DNA of 64,000 nucleotides from Chitinophaga rupis (GCF_900109685.1 NZ_FOBB01000009.1:124001-188000); one strand, 5' to 3'; shown: positions 31,301 to 38,441, counted from the first letter of the stretch. Made by a program: numbers and translations. Notes: generated by a model from the letters alone, not told the origin.

Positions 31301-34218
31301 TGGCCTTTAGCAAAACACAGATCACCCGCACTATATATGACCAGGCTTACACGCCGCTGGAAGGAGATGAAAGTCAGCATGAGCTTACCGCCGCCAACCT
31401 GCGTAACCGTGTATCCTGGACAGCCTTTTACAATACCGCCGCTGAAATGGCAGAGGGGCAATATGCAACAGCAACCTTTTACAGCTATGATATTCACGGG
31501 AATGTAGACACGCTGGTGCAGGATTACAAGCAAGGCATTATGCAGGCTACCAATAACCGCTGGAAGAAAATGGTATACCGCTATGATCTTATCAGCGGTA
31601 AGGTGAATGAGGTTGCTTACCAGCCGGGCGAAATAGACGCTTTCTATCACCGTTACACGTACGATGCAGAAAACCGCCTCACGAACGTGGCTACCAGCCG
31701 TGATGGGATATATTGGGAAAATGATGCCTTTTACCAGTATTATAAACACGGCCCGCTGGCCAGAATGGTGCTGGGCCAGCAACAGGTGCAGGGGATAGAC
31801 TACGCCTATACGCTGCAAGGATGGTTAAAAGGAGTGAACAGCACTGCCATGACACCCGGATTTGACATGGGCGGTGATGGCGTCCCCGGTAGCCTTGTAG
31901 CAAAAGATGCTTTTGGCTTTGCCCTGCACTATTATGGTAATGACTATACGCCTGTTAAGCAGGGGGTAAAACCCTTTGCAGAAGCAGCGGATGCAGGCGC
32001 TAACTTTAAGCCCCTGTTCAATGGCAATATAGGTGCTATGAGCGTGAACATTCCTTCACTGGGAGAACCGTTGTTATACGCCTATAATTATGATGTGCTG
32101 AACCGCCTGAAAGGCATGAATGCCCTGCATAATCTGAATACAACCGCTAACACATGGACTCCTTCCTTATTGGACGATTTTAAGGAAGATGTGAACTACG
32201 ACGCCAATGGTAATATATTAAGCTACCTGCGTAACGGCAGCCCGCTGTTTGCCGGTAAGTCTATCCAGATGGATAATCTTACCTATAACTATATTGCCGG
32301 TACCAATAAGCTGTTATCCGTAAGTGATGTAGCAAATGATGGTGACTATGGTAATGATATTAAGAACCAGGGGGATGAAAACTACAAGTACGATCCTATC
32401 GGTAATCTTATACATGATGATAAAGCAGGGATCGATAATATAGAATGGACGGTATATGGGAAAATAAAGGGAATAAGCAAAACGAATGGTGTAGATATTA
32501 CCTACACCTATGATGCGGCCGGTAACCGTATCAGCAAGGATATAAAAGGCCAGCAAACCTGGTACGTACGGGATGCTACCGGTAACATTATGAGCGTTTA
32601 CACCAGCAAGGATGCTACGGTGAATAATGGGGATCTTACCCAGACAGAAACAGAGCTATATGGCAGCAGCAGGATGGGTATGAGCACATTAGCAACAAAT
32701 GTTGAAAACAGACCCGCACCTGTTACCACGAATATGCCAGGATTAGGTGAAGGAAAAAATATTATTTTTACCAGAGGTAACAAGCTCTTTGAATTAAGTA
32801 ACCATTTAGGTAATGTGCTGGCAACGGTGTCGGATGAGAAAAAGCCTATTTCCCTGAACGGTACCACCATTGACCACTACGAAGCTAAAATCACATCTGC
32901 GCAGGATTATTATCCTTTTGGTATGCTGATGCCTGGCCGTAATGGGCATCATATTGCAGGCGGATGGTCTACAGGCAGCAGTGTAGTGAACGGATATACG
33001 GTGCCGGAATCATTAACGCTGGGTAGCCGTGCTGGTAACCAGCCAGGGGATTATACCGCTTCACAGACGATCAATTTCACAGAAGGGTTTAACAGTGGAG
33101 TTAATGATGCGTTTAATGCGACGATTGCGGATGATAGTTATGAAGGTGGAGGTAGTAGTACGGGTGATGGTAGTAGTGTGGCGGTGAGTGGTTATAGGTT
33201 TGGGTTTAACGGAAAGGAGAATGATAATGAGGTGAAGGGAGAGGGGAATCAGCAGGATTATGGGATGAGGATTTATGATCCGAGGGTGGGGAGGTTTTTA
33301 AGTGTGGATCCGTTGACGAAAAAATACCCATATTATACCCCTTATCAATTTGCTGGAAATATGCCAATTAGCTTTATTGATTTGGATGGTGCAGAACCTT
33401 CAAAGAATCCTAACGCGCCAGGAGTTAAAGAGAAAGCAGCTATGGCAACAGTAGATGGTATTGCATCAGAAGCAGCCAGATTTGATGTAAATCAAAATTT
33501 GTTTAGTGTTGGAACATGGGCGAATGAGGAGCTTAAAGGTACTTACTTTTGTTCTCCATCGGGGCAATATGTGACAGATAATACGGATCCGTACCCCGCT
33601 AATAAATTAAATTTGTTTGTTTGGAGTGGGGCCACATTTAATGTAGACGAGTCAAATAACTCAAAATTTTCTAACTATGAAGCATTTGTAGTAGATAATT
33701 TAATGAGAAACTTCACTACAGGGACTGGTCCCGAAAACTATAATTTCCCAGTTAATGGAGTTATAAGCTCCAAATTCTTAAATTCCGATATTTTTAAGGC
33801 TGCACTTGCAGACTTTAATAAAGGCAGACTCATAGCGAATGAGACAAGACAATATTCCTTTGGATTGTCCCAATTGGGGAGTGATTTTGTAAGAACAGGG
33901 ACTTTATTTTCGATAACTGGCTTCGTTGGCTCAGGAACTATCACCTTTATGCCTGATGCTAAGGGTATTTATGTGAAGATTTTAAATATCACAAGTTTGT
34001 CTTCAGGCGCTTTGGTGAAGAATCCCAATGACATGAATACATTTCCTAACTCTTATGTGAGAGATCCTAATCAACAGACTCCTTATGGAAATATTAGTCA
34101 AACTTTCAACTTGTTCTTGCCATGGGAAAGTCCATTGTTAAATCAAAAAGATTTAAGTGCACCAGATCCTGGAATGTATGAAATCCCTACATCCAATATT
34201 TGGCAAAATATACATTAG
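25378..34218 (+). CDS. Giant RHS/YD-repeat protein with variable C-terminal tip
   Basis: The product has 2946 residues with a signal peptide ending near residue 31 (SSYAQ). Residues ~330-600 form the DUF6443-like entry region ('SYYDYQGRPVIQVMP'). A Cys-rich helical middle contains C-x3-C-x2-C (from C709) and a similar cluster (from C1239). Residues ~1350-1690 hold an inserted propeller-like repeat set ('TADNGYIMAGST', 'TPDGGYIALGNT', 'TSDGGYAFAGIY'). YD repeats follow from about 1835 to 2600, then the RHS core signature near 2607-2670 (GFNGKENDNE, YDPRVGRFLSVDP). The last ~275 residues form a tip unlike the rest, encoded in AT-richer DNA, and I do not recognise its activity. The gene overlaps the upstream one by 4 bp. 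By family analogy the shell encapsulates the tip, which may be a toxin. Confidence 0.9.
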   Translation: MKDMMRLLHNRIGLWLLTALLITLAGSSYAQTGTGIVFKKVLDGSKGQLAKDSMTAVQDSAYFSATLQSKLDTPYQVTNVVTFKINEYAPLYLPAQFTATANVRIIYTTPGLIIDSIDKTLEISYDTAHAFMARSSFVFSNAHQVSVKVLSVTASVAGLLPVLMLENEMQAHPVYKLSCVDDAIKNFTTVNPENTDGTDEINVSWPAAIGADEYDLEWAYIDSSALGRYGTPPDPRLLFENNASRVTVAANSYAVPLIYDNGGVLFYRVRAVQDKKNNSRLETAWSSDFAGGLGRFNFMGHQRRLNWQSDISFAEEGKRKVVVQYFDGSLRSRQTVTKDNSTNTTLVGESYYDYQGRPVIQVMPAPTLNNIIKYSQNFNTDINGAEYDKDKYDHINDPSEFLNASAAEMGGGAATYYSPNNPDPDKNTGVSRFIPDAQQHAFTETSYTQDNTGRISRQGGLGPVYKLGSDHETKYYYGAPGDNDLDAMFGTEAGDKSHYFKNTVKDANGQYSVSYVDMHGRTIATALAGLPSNADMAPLPSYTVFSNTDVLSGPGKNVIKDLVMESRQSQVVTMEDNYDFNYTLTPPVLTKKDCNGNDVCYNGLYELQVTITDDSYNQRLPDRKPFEKLVMNYTVGAIDPAVCGQPGQAFNVPFTVHLKEGSYEITKRLIISQEGLDYYRDNVFAPANLCKTLDDFIDQQRSLVSNLECVPNCAACLSQLGTLDDFRQKYVNSVKPEGAAADYEKDVQAAYQSAMESCNALCGKSSETDDIRQAMLMDVSAPSGQYANINAQDQYSVFYTTGDDHPPAYQDETLVYRDETGNPDQVYDERTNAFVTPQKLNPKQFAEKFRSSWAATLLPFHPEYCKLLELEKYAGSYSWDRAFEAVDTYAEARAAGYLNPTGSTSAPFADYPAVGKDALLQQWPGLQSELENKMLNCKVSAEGTFNLWSVAVVSIKCNESDNGCRVSYQNARPAFDEGSLCPGDLDMAWRTFRSIYLQIKHDMLIGKVNNACNQSAPAGKQSHFNIATDAISQQQLPYMDVNNTDANAGLVAANAALQQAIADNCNAYTEYWLQQLAPCQYGTAVWNEIKARLIQVCKEGGDADHPFGASTVKPSSTNADRSFEQVLKDYNDQHPMDPLICNAQLITVPKPYDRQPAYANKVSYTKPADCECAKLQELQRDYESNRRPFDADMPAYLLRTRQIHISTADLQKLMDACSGTDFTCKYFSSPLNIPVWMQCNVAPACATCDVVDSLYAQYKTMYPGALPTVSDDGENQPQKNQLFANYMNNHLGFAKQAWEYLKFIDSCAHTISRDTLVCIPGQQMRTYAAFNTGGQTSFARSEAVSPMASSSTDILTSIQKTADNGYIMAGSTTGSGNGKKDAYIIKTDIHGAYQWAKTYGGAEDDEFSKIKRTPDGGYIALGNTKSFHSGGQEIFIVKTDVTGNVQWSQSIGYNTTSGELGMDIITTSDGGYAFAGIYNFAPETADWIVGALNSQGGLRWVKHMGSSSSDPTIYLLEEGDQLVAAGSGYFAGATFYDAVLMKIRKGDGAITSYRAYDLDSRTNWVYGINKTPQGYKINLLNSDQWGTVDGRGDILDLDNNGNILSAKTLSAPSNDNYIGFYTFYSPDNSVIVTPPEGRNPGDIYLQKINPENTGLAWSNHIPLTGNEVLNSVIQNPDGTIAAVGRHDDQGFFLLANASGVTGCSDEAVDLTYTSTPVVDKSYAFAKLESLSNANRFVSVVPGIAGISESVISCPSADSCYTVNNGPLLCGGSEPVFPSVEIDNSCADNDFFVISTATEMYKAYKDSVLGTFDRDYINTALKAADLENFTVTYHTSEYHYTLYYYDQAGNLVKTIPPAGAVVDRSETWLNQVRAAREARQQKTPDHKMATEYHYNSLNQVVAQHTPDAGESYFWYDRLGRLAISQNAKQALTNAYSYTLYDPLGRITEVGQTIGWGSMDDYICRNDVSLSNWLNSMAFSKTQITRTIYDQAYTPLEGDESQHELTAANLRNRVSWTAFYNTAAEMAEGQYATATFYSYDIHGNVDTLVQDYKQGIMQATNNRWKKMVYRYDLISGKVNEVAYQPGEIDAFYHRYTYDAENRLTNVATSRDGIYWENDAFYQYYKHGPLARMVLGQQQVQGIDYAYTLQGWLKGVNSTAMTPGFDMGGDGVPGSLVAKDAFGFALHYYGNDYTPVKQGVKPFAEAADAGANFKPLFNGNIGAMSVNIPSLGEPLLYAYNYDVLNRLKGMNALHNLNTTANTWTPSLLDDFKEDVNYDANGNILSYLRNGSPLFAGKSIQMDNLTYNYIAGTNKLLSVSDVANDGDYGNDIKNQGDENYKYDPIGNLIHDDKAGIDNIEWTVYGKIKGISKTNGVDITYTYDAAGNRISKDIKGQQTWYVRDATGNIMSVYTSKDATVNNGDLTQTETELYGSSRMGMSTLATNVENRPAPVTTNMPGLGEGKNIIFTRGNKLFELSNHLGNVLATVSDEKKPISLNGTTIDHYEAKITSAQDYYPFGMLMPGRNGHHIAGGWSTGSSVVNGYTVPESLTLGSRAGNQPGDYTASQTINFTEGFNSGVNDAFNATIADDSYEGGGSSTGDGSSVAVSGYRFGFNGKENDNEVKGEGNQQDYGMRIYDPRVGRFLSVDPLTKKYPYYTPYQFAGNMPISFIDLDGAEPSKNPNAPGVKEKAAMATVDGIASEAARFDVNQNLFSVGTWANEELKGTYFCSPSGQYVTDNTDPYPANKLNLFVWSGATFNVDESNNSKFSNYEAFVVDNLMRNFTTGTGPENYNFPVNGVISSKFLNSDIFKAALADFNKGRLIANETRQYSFGLSQLGSDFVRTGTLFSITGFVGSGTITFMPDAKGIYVKILNITSLSSGALVKNPNDMNTFPNSYVRDPNQQTPYGNISQTFNLFLPWESPLLNQKDLSAPDPGMYEIPTSNIWQNIH

Positions 34219-34249
34219 AGCTAATGACATTATAAAATATATTAAAATT

Positions 34250-34666
34250 ATGTATATGTATAAATTCTCTTTGGCGATATTAGTATTGGTTGTTTCTTGC
34301 GGATTGAGCGAAGAAGAGGCAAGAAACCGCTGTAAGATTAGTCATGCAGGAAGTTATGTTTTGGATACTACCCGTACTGAAAGAGCTTTATTGGCAACAG
34401 ACTCAGTAGGTACAAAAGGTTTGATAATCATTTTTAACACTGATTCTACATTTTATACGAATATGAGAGTTGCATTTTTGGATGACACATGTGGATTCTG
34501 GGATGCGGGGACATGCGGATTTGAAAGCAGTGGTAAACTGTACTTTAAGCACAGTCCTCATATAATAAGTTTTGCACCTTGTCATGAAGGAGATTCAACT
34601 TGTATGATTTTAGGGAAGAATATATCCACCTCGACAAGTAGCAATTATTGGTTTAAGAGAATATAA
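34250..34666 (+). CDS. Small lipoprotein, candidate immunity protein for the RHS tip
   Basis: The product has 138 residues starting at 34250 (or 136 from 34256). The longer frame that begins at 34157 overlaps the RHS gene and lacks a signal, so it is rejected. The N-terminus is a short hydrophobic stretch followed by a lipobox, VVSC, and five further Cys are spread through the mature domain (possible disulfides). The gene starts 31 bp after the RHS stop. Genes immediately after an RHS tip commonly encode its cognate immunity protein, and a lipoprotein would protect in the periplasm. No family is recognised, so immunity is an inference from position. Confidence 0.65.
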   Translation: MYMYKFSLAILVLVVSCGLSEEEARNRCKISHAGSYVLDTTRTERALLATDSVGTKGLIIIFNTDSTFYTNMRVAFLDDTCGFWDAGTCGFESSGKLYFKHSPHIISFAPCHEGDSTCMILGKNISTSTSSNYWFKRI

Positions 34667-34710
34667 GCTATAGCTGGTGATAAACTAGGTGTAGTGATAA
34701 ATGATAGAGT

Positions 34711-34801
34711 TAATCAACTTTATAACATACTTTTTGTAATAATATTGACCATCGTAGGCAGGAAATTTCACTGTCCCCTTGAGAATGTTATCAACAAATG
34801 C
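34711..34801. repeat. Diverged 90-bp repeat, copy A (left of accessory block)
   Basis: This non-coding stretch aligns over about 90 bp with 42811-42900, with an identical 17-bp core (AATATTGACCATCGTAG) and a second shared block (TTGAGAATGTTA). Copy A lies after the lipoprotein gene and copy B after the gene at 42420-42716, so the pair brackets the accessory region. The function is unknown. Confidence 0.75.
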
Positions 34802-34850
34802 TATAGTAGTCTTATTTGTAACGAAAGAATTATAATCAGAGTACATACAT

Positions 34851-36279
34851 CCCTATACCAAATAAACCGTCATGTGTAAAATACTAATAACATCCCTGTT
34901 CCTGTTACTCACCTTTACCGCATTCTCCCAATCAACCCTGCAGGTAAAGAAAGACACCGTAATAATGAAAAAAGCGGAATTCGCAATAGAAAACAAAACG
35001 AGCGACACACTCGGCTTCCTCTATAACACCGGCAACGGTCGTACGCAATTCAAGCGCCTGGAACTGGTGAACCTTGGCGATACTGCATTAGCTATTGTTG
35101 GTCAGGATACCATTACTTATAGGAGCGCCAACATCGGTAAAAGCCTGCAGTTTAAGGTAGGCAGCACCGGTGCACCGGCAGCAGGAGATACCAGCTATAC
35201 CAATGCCGGCCTGCGCTTAGGAAATATAAAAGTTTGGCGTAACGGATTATTTCAATATCGGGATGCTACTGATGGAATAATGGTAGACAGTATAAACGGC
35301 CATATCCGCTTTTATCCGGCATTGGCACAGGCAGACCGGATCTATATTGAATCCCTATTTGGTGTAAGCTTGAATTTTCAGCTATCAGCAGGTATGCCAA
35401 CTGTTACAGTGCAGGATGCCAGCATTACATTGCCCACCAGTGGATTGCAGCTTGCCGGTTCGGTCACTCCTAACGGTAATACGATCAGCAGCTATCAATG
35501 GAGCCAGCTCACAGGCCCTAATACATCTACCATAACAAATGCAGCTACCCAAACCTGTACTATTACCGGGTTAATAAACGGTACCTATACTTTCCGTTTA
35601 ACGGTTACCACTGCCGGTGGCCAACAGGTAAGTGATGATGCGACTGTTCAGGTATACCCGGCAGGTGGTCCTAAAATATTACGTGTTAACTTCTCCAATA
35701 CACAGGCGCCGGCAGTGCCGGGCTGGTTTAATGTATACGGGCCGGTTACCAATAATCACATTACAGCTACAGATCCCACCACCGGCTGGACAATAGACAA
35801 CGGTGGCGCCACGGGAGCTTACTGGACTGCTTTTGGCGGCTCAAATGGGAACGATGATTCCGGGCAAACTACAGGAGACGATAGCGGCATTGTACCAGAC
35901 CAGGTATTAAGAAGCTTCTGGTTTAATTATAGTACAAAATATACTACAACAGACAACCTGCTTGTTACAGGGTTGAACACAGCTAAGACTTACACATTGA
36001 AACTCGTGGGTTCCCGTAAAACAGGTGTATCAGATGCCCGGTACGGGGTATGGCGTATCAATGGCGGAGCAGAGCTGCAGCAAAATGCACTGGGTAATAC
36101 TGCTGTTCAAACAGTAGTTACTGGTGTTGCTCCGGATGCTACCGGCAAAATTGGTATAGCGGTTTATGCATCACTTAACACAACTTATGGTGACTTTTCT
36201 TATATAAATGCCTTGATTATAGAAGAAGAGCAGTAACAAATAGTAATCGTAAAATATTGGGACAGATATAGGTGCATTT
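34851..36279 (+). repeat. 1.43-kb direct repeat, copy A
   Basis: The sequence from 34851 to 36279 recurs at 40473-41901 with a constant offset of 5622 bp, no visible gaps and high identity (the second half is almost identical). It includes about 20 bp before the start codon and about 43 bp after the stop; similarity then fades. The two copies flank the RHS-fragment and immunity block. Confidence 0.93.
34872..36236 (+). CDS. Secreted PKD-domain protein, duplicate copy 1
   Basis: The product has 454 residues with a signal peptide ending near residue 20 (TAFSQ). Residues ~25-150 resemble phage-tail or fibre-like strand repeats ('NTGNGRTQFKRLELVNLGDTALAIVGQDT'). Residues ~175-262 form a PKD/REJ-like Ig domain ('ISSYQWSQLTGPNTSTI', 'GTYTFRLTV'). 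A C-terminal sandwich of about 180 residues follows ('KILRVNFSNTQAPAVPGWFNVYG'). A near-identical gene lies at 40494. Extracellular adhesion or binding is the likely general role. Its place right after an RHS locus suggests a surface partner, but nothing identifies the ligand. Confidence 0.8.
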   Translation: MCKILITSLFLLLTFTAFSQSTLQVKKDTVIMKKAEFAIENKTSDTLGFLYNTGNGRTQFKRLELVNLGDTALAIVGQDTITYRSANIGKSLQFKVGSTGAPAAGDTSYTNAGLRLGNIKVWRNGLFQYRDATDGIMVDSINGHIRFYPALAQADRIYIESLFGVSLNFQLSAGMPTVTVQDASITLPTSGLQLAGSVTPNGNTISSYQWSQLTGPNTSTITNAATQTCTITGLINGTYTFRLTVTTAGGQQVSDDATVQVYPAGGPKILRVNFSNTQAPAVPGWFNVYGPVTNNHITATDPTTGWTIDNGGATGAYWTAFGGSNGNDDSGQTTGDDSGIVPDQVLRSFWFNYSTKYTTTDNLLVTGLNTAKTYTLKLVGSRKTGVSDARYGVWRINGGAELQQNALGNTAVQTVVTGVAPDATGKIGIAVYASLNTTYGDFSYINALIIEEEQ

Positions 36280-36354
36280 TAAAGAATGGATATATGTCTG
36301 TTCAAATTGTTTTATGAAGTTGGTGAGTGGATCTTTTGCTGGAAGAACTGCCGC

Positions 36355-36529
36355 TACGCTTACTAATTATGATGTGCTGAACAGGCTGAAAGGCATGAAT
36401 GCGCTGCATAACCTGAATACAGCAGCTAGTACATGGACTCCTTCCTTATTGGATGATGTTAAGGAAGATGTGAGCTACGACGCTGATGATAATATATTAA
36501 GCTATCTGCATCCATTGACAACAAAGTAA
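36355..36529 (+). pseudogene. RHS core fragment 1 (internal deletion relic)
   Basis: About 150 bp (36364-36515) match the core of the intact RHS gene at 32083-32232, encoding 'NYDVLNRLKGMNALHNLNTA' and 'DDNILSYL'. The frame then jumps directly to 'HPLTTK' followed by a stop. That resembles the 'VDPLTKKYP' segment which, in the intact gene, lies over 1 kb further downstream. The piece therefore looks like an RHS gene end from which the signature region and the toxin tip were deleted, leaving the immunity-like gene behind it. It has no start, signal or usable function. Confidence 0.75.
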
Positions 36530-36550
36530 ATAATAATTAAAATAAAGTAT

Positions 36551-37024
36551 GTGAAGAAGATTGAGGAAATGTATCATGGAATGGATATAGATTGGTTTGC
36601 TATCGATGTTGATCAAAATATCGCATTGTTTGCTTCTGGAGGAGGTATACTACCTGCAACCATTTTAGAATTAGAAGAGGCCATTTATCATGAAGTGATA
36701 AAATTTATGAGGGCTTTACCAGAGATCGCAGATAATAATATTTGGATTAATCAAAATATTGATGTGATAAAATCGCTTCAAACAGTAGAACAACGGAATC
36801 GATATTTGGAAGACTATGTTTTTATGGCAAAAAAAGGATTGATTGTTTTTGACAAAACAGTCCTTATGGCAGAAATGGATTATAAATATCATCTTGTTGC
36901 TTTGCCAGCAATTAAGTTAGATTACCAGGATCTTCCAGAGAGTATATTAAATATAGTCAGTAGAACTCGTTCACAAAGCTCTCTTTCAGGAAAGGATTTT
37001 TTTTTCACTAACGAAATATTATAA
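36551..37024 (+). CDS. Immunity-like protein after RHS fragment 1
   Basis: The product has 157 residues, starting at GTG 36551 (an ATG at 36569 is the alternative). It is cytoplasmic, without signal peptide or membrane segment. The N-terminal 'MDIDWFAIDVDQNIALFASGGG' resembles a family of small Bacteroidota proteins that I associate with RHS ends, and the remainder is mixed alpha/beta and acidic. It directly follows a deleted RHS end, which is where a cognate immunity gene would be left behind. The AT-rich composition matches neighbouring orphan genes. The immunity role is inferred, and the original toxin is gone. Confidence 0.6.
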   Translation: MKKIEEMYHGMDIDWFAIDVDQNIALFASGGGILPATILELEEAIYHEVIKFMRALPEIADNNIWINQNIDVIKSLQTVEQRNRYLEDYVFMAKKGLIVFDKTVLMAEMDYKYHLVALPAIKLDYQDLPESILNIVSRTRSQSSLSGKDFFFTNEIL

Positions 37025-37035
37025 AGAGGGCAGTG

Positions 37036-37386
37036 ATCAATAATATAGAATGGACGGTATATGGGAAAATAAAGGGAATAAGTAAAACGAATGGTGTAGA
37101 TATTACCTATACCTATGATGCGGCCGGTAACCGTATCAGTAAGGATGTAAAAGGCCAGCAAACCTGGTACGTACGGGATGCTACCGGTAACATTATGAGC
37201 GTGTACACCAGCAAGGATGCTACGGTAAATCATGGAGACCTTACCCAAACGGAAACAGAGTTATATGGCAGCAGCAGGTTGGGTATGAGCACTTTAGCAA
37301 CAAATGTTGAAAACAGGCCCGCACCCGTTACCACGAAGTTAGGAGATCGTATAAAAAGCCGTGGACTGACCCTTGGCGGTAATTGA
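37036..37386 (+). pseudogene. RHS core fragment 2
   Basis: From 37036 to about 37336 the sequence is highly similar to 32430-32740 of the intact RHS gene: 'NNIEWTVYGKIKGISKTNG', 'YVRDATGNIMSVYTSKDATV' and 'ENRPAPVTT'. It then changes abruptly to 16 unrelated residues (KLGDRIKSRGLTLGGN) before the stop, possibly the last residues of a lost tip. It begins abruptly, 12 bp after the preceding gene's stop. It has no secretion signal and is not expected to function. Confidence 0.78.
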
Positions 37387-37404
37387 TTCTAAAAATAATG
37401 TGTT

Positions 37405-37662
37405 ATGAATAGATTGAAATATTTTAAAAAGGAAGGCGAGAGTGCTGACGGTAAATTGGGATATTTTTATCTTGAATTTGACGGAGATTATATTAGTAAA
37501 CAAATTGAGGTTTATGAGGACGAAATAGTGTATTTGGATATTGATCATCCAATAATAGGTAACCATATGTTAGGGGACCAACCATTCGAGTTTTTTGATT
37601 ATTCAGAGAATGAGTTCATTAGCGCAGAGGATTTTTATGAAGTTTGGAACAAAAAAAAGTGA
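37405..37662 (+). CDS. Small DUF6881-like protein, immunity candidate
   Basis: The product has 85 residues, acidic and cytoplasmic. The pattern 'GYFYLEFDGDYISKQIEVYEDEIVYLD' and the closing 'ISAEDFYEVWNKK' resemble DUF6881-type small proteins seen in bacterial immunity arrays; this is recognition by eye. The gene starts 18 bp after RHS fragment 2 and ends 2 bp before the macrodomain gene, so the two are a unit. The pair probably remained when the toxin tip of fragment 2 was lost. Confidence 0.6.
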   Translation: MNRLKYFKKEGESADGKLGYFYLEFDGDYISKQIEVYEDEIVYLDIDHPIIGNHMLGDQPFEFFDYSENEFISAEDFYEVWNKKK

Positions 37663-37664
37663 TA

Positions 37665-38117
37665 ATGGCAGTTTCTTTCATAAAGGGGGATTTATTTAGT
37701 TACCCTGTACTATACTCCTATGCTCACGGTTGTAATTGTAAAAGCGCAATGGGTAAAGGTATTGCCCTGCAATTTAGGCGCCGTTTTCCTAAAATGTATG
37801 AAGAGTATAAAGAGCTATGCAATAGAAAAGAGTTTGGTCTTGGAGATGTGTTTATATATAGTGTTTTCCCGTATACTGTTTTTAACTTGGGTACTCAGGA
37901 GTCATGGAGAACTAGGGCAGATTTGTTAGCGATAAAAGGAAGTTTGTCTAAAATGTTAGAATATGCCGAGAATAATAATATTAAACAAATAGGATTGCCA
38001 AAAATAGGCGCTGGCTTGGGAGGGTTGATGTGGGATGAGGTTAAATCTGTTATTATAAAGTTATGTGAAGCTTCAGTAATTGATATCGTTGTTTTTGAAG
38101 AGTATTTGCCTTCATAA
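37665..38117 (+). CDS. Macrodomain protein (ADP-ribose binding), possible immunity to an ADP-ribosylating toxin
   Basis: The product has 150 residues, starting at ATG 37665 just after the upstream stop; the longer frame from 37644 overlaps that gene. It shows the macrodomain layout: 'IKGDLF', 'AHGCNCKSAMGKGIALQFRRRFP' (the ADP-ribose loop with Asn/Cys in place of the usual Asn-Asp pair) and 'IGLPKIGAGLGGLMWDEV' (phosphate loop). It belongs to the Poa1p/DarG-like subgroup in general appearance. Macrodomains remove ADP-ribose from proteins or nucleic acids. In this setting it may neutralise an ADP-ribosyltransferase RHS tip; the function is inferred from context. Confidence 0.82.
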   Translation: MAVSFIKGDLFSYPVLYSYAHGCNCKSAMGKGIALQFRRRFPKMYEEYKELCNRKEFGLGDVFIYSVFPYTVFNLGTQESWRTRADLLAIKGSLSKMLEYAENNNIKQIGLPKIGAGLGGLMWDEVKSVIIKLCEASVIDIVVFEEYLPS

Positions 38118-38274
38118 AATCTCACAGACATAAGGATATAGAGGAGGTGAGAAGAGCAAGCTGTCTTCGTTTCTTATAGTTCTTTGATAAAGTAATATGG
38201 TAAGAGCGGAAACAACCATCTGGGCATCTGCTGGCTATCGTCAGCGAGGCGCGAAAAAGGCGCTGTCTGCCGGA

Positions 38275-38441
38275 GGCAGTACTATTGACCACTACGAATC
38301 AGATGGTAGTTATACAGGTAGAATAACCGGCACCGGAGCAGTTAGTAGTGGTAGCGACGCATTGAGTGGTATAGGCATGGCTTTAATGGGAAGGAGAATG
38401 ATAATGAGGTAAAGGGAGAGTGAAACCAGCAGGATTATGGG
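38275..38441 (+). pseudogene. RHS core fragment 3 upstream part, interrupted by in-frame TGA
   Basis: This stretch carries short matches to the intact RHS gene: 'STIDHYE' (38278 onwards, like 32866) and, in the frame of the following ORF, 'YRHGFNGKENDNEVKGE'. A TGA at 38421-38423 replaces a Gly codon of the intact copy. After it the frame continues as NQQDYGMRIYDPRVGRF into the Hint cassette. The nonsense codon and missing upstream core mean that the cassette is an orphan RHS end. Confidence 0.8.

Noticed and set aside
34694..34879. 61-aa frame after the lipoprotein gene
   Set aside because: It runs through the diverged 90-bp repeat and into the next start codon; copy B of the repeat does not keep this frame open.
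38197..38412. 71-aa frame ending GMALMGRRMIMR
   Set aside because: It is the wrong frame over the RHS core remnant; the frame matching the intact gene is the one that reads GFNGKENDNE.
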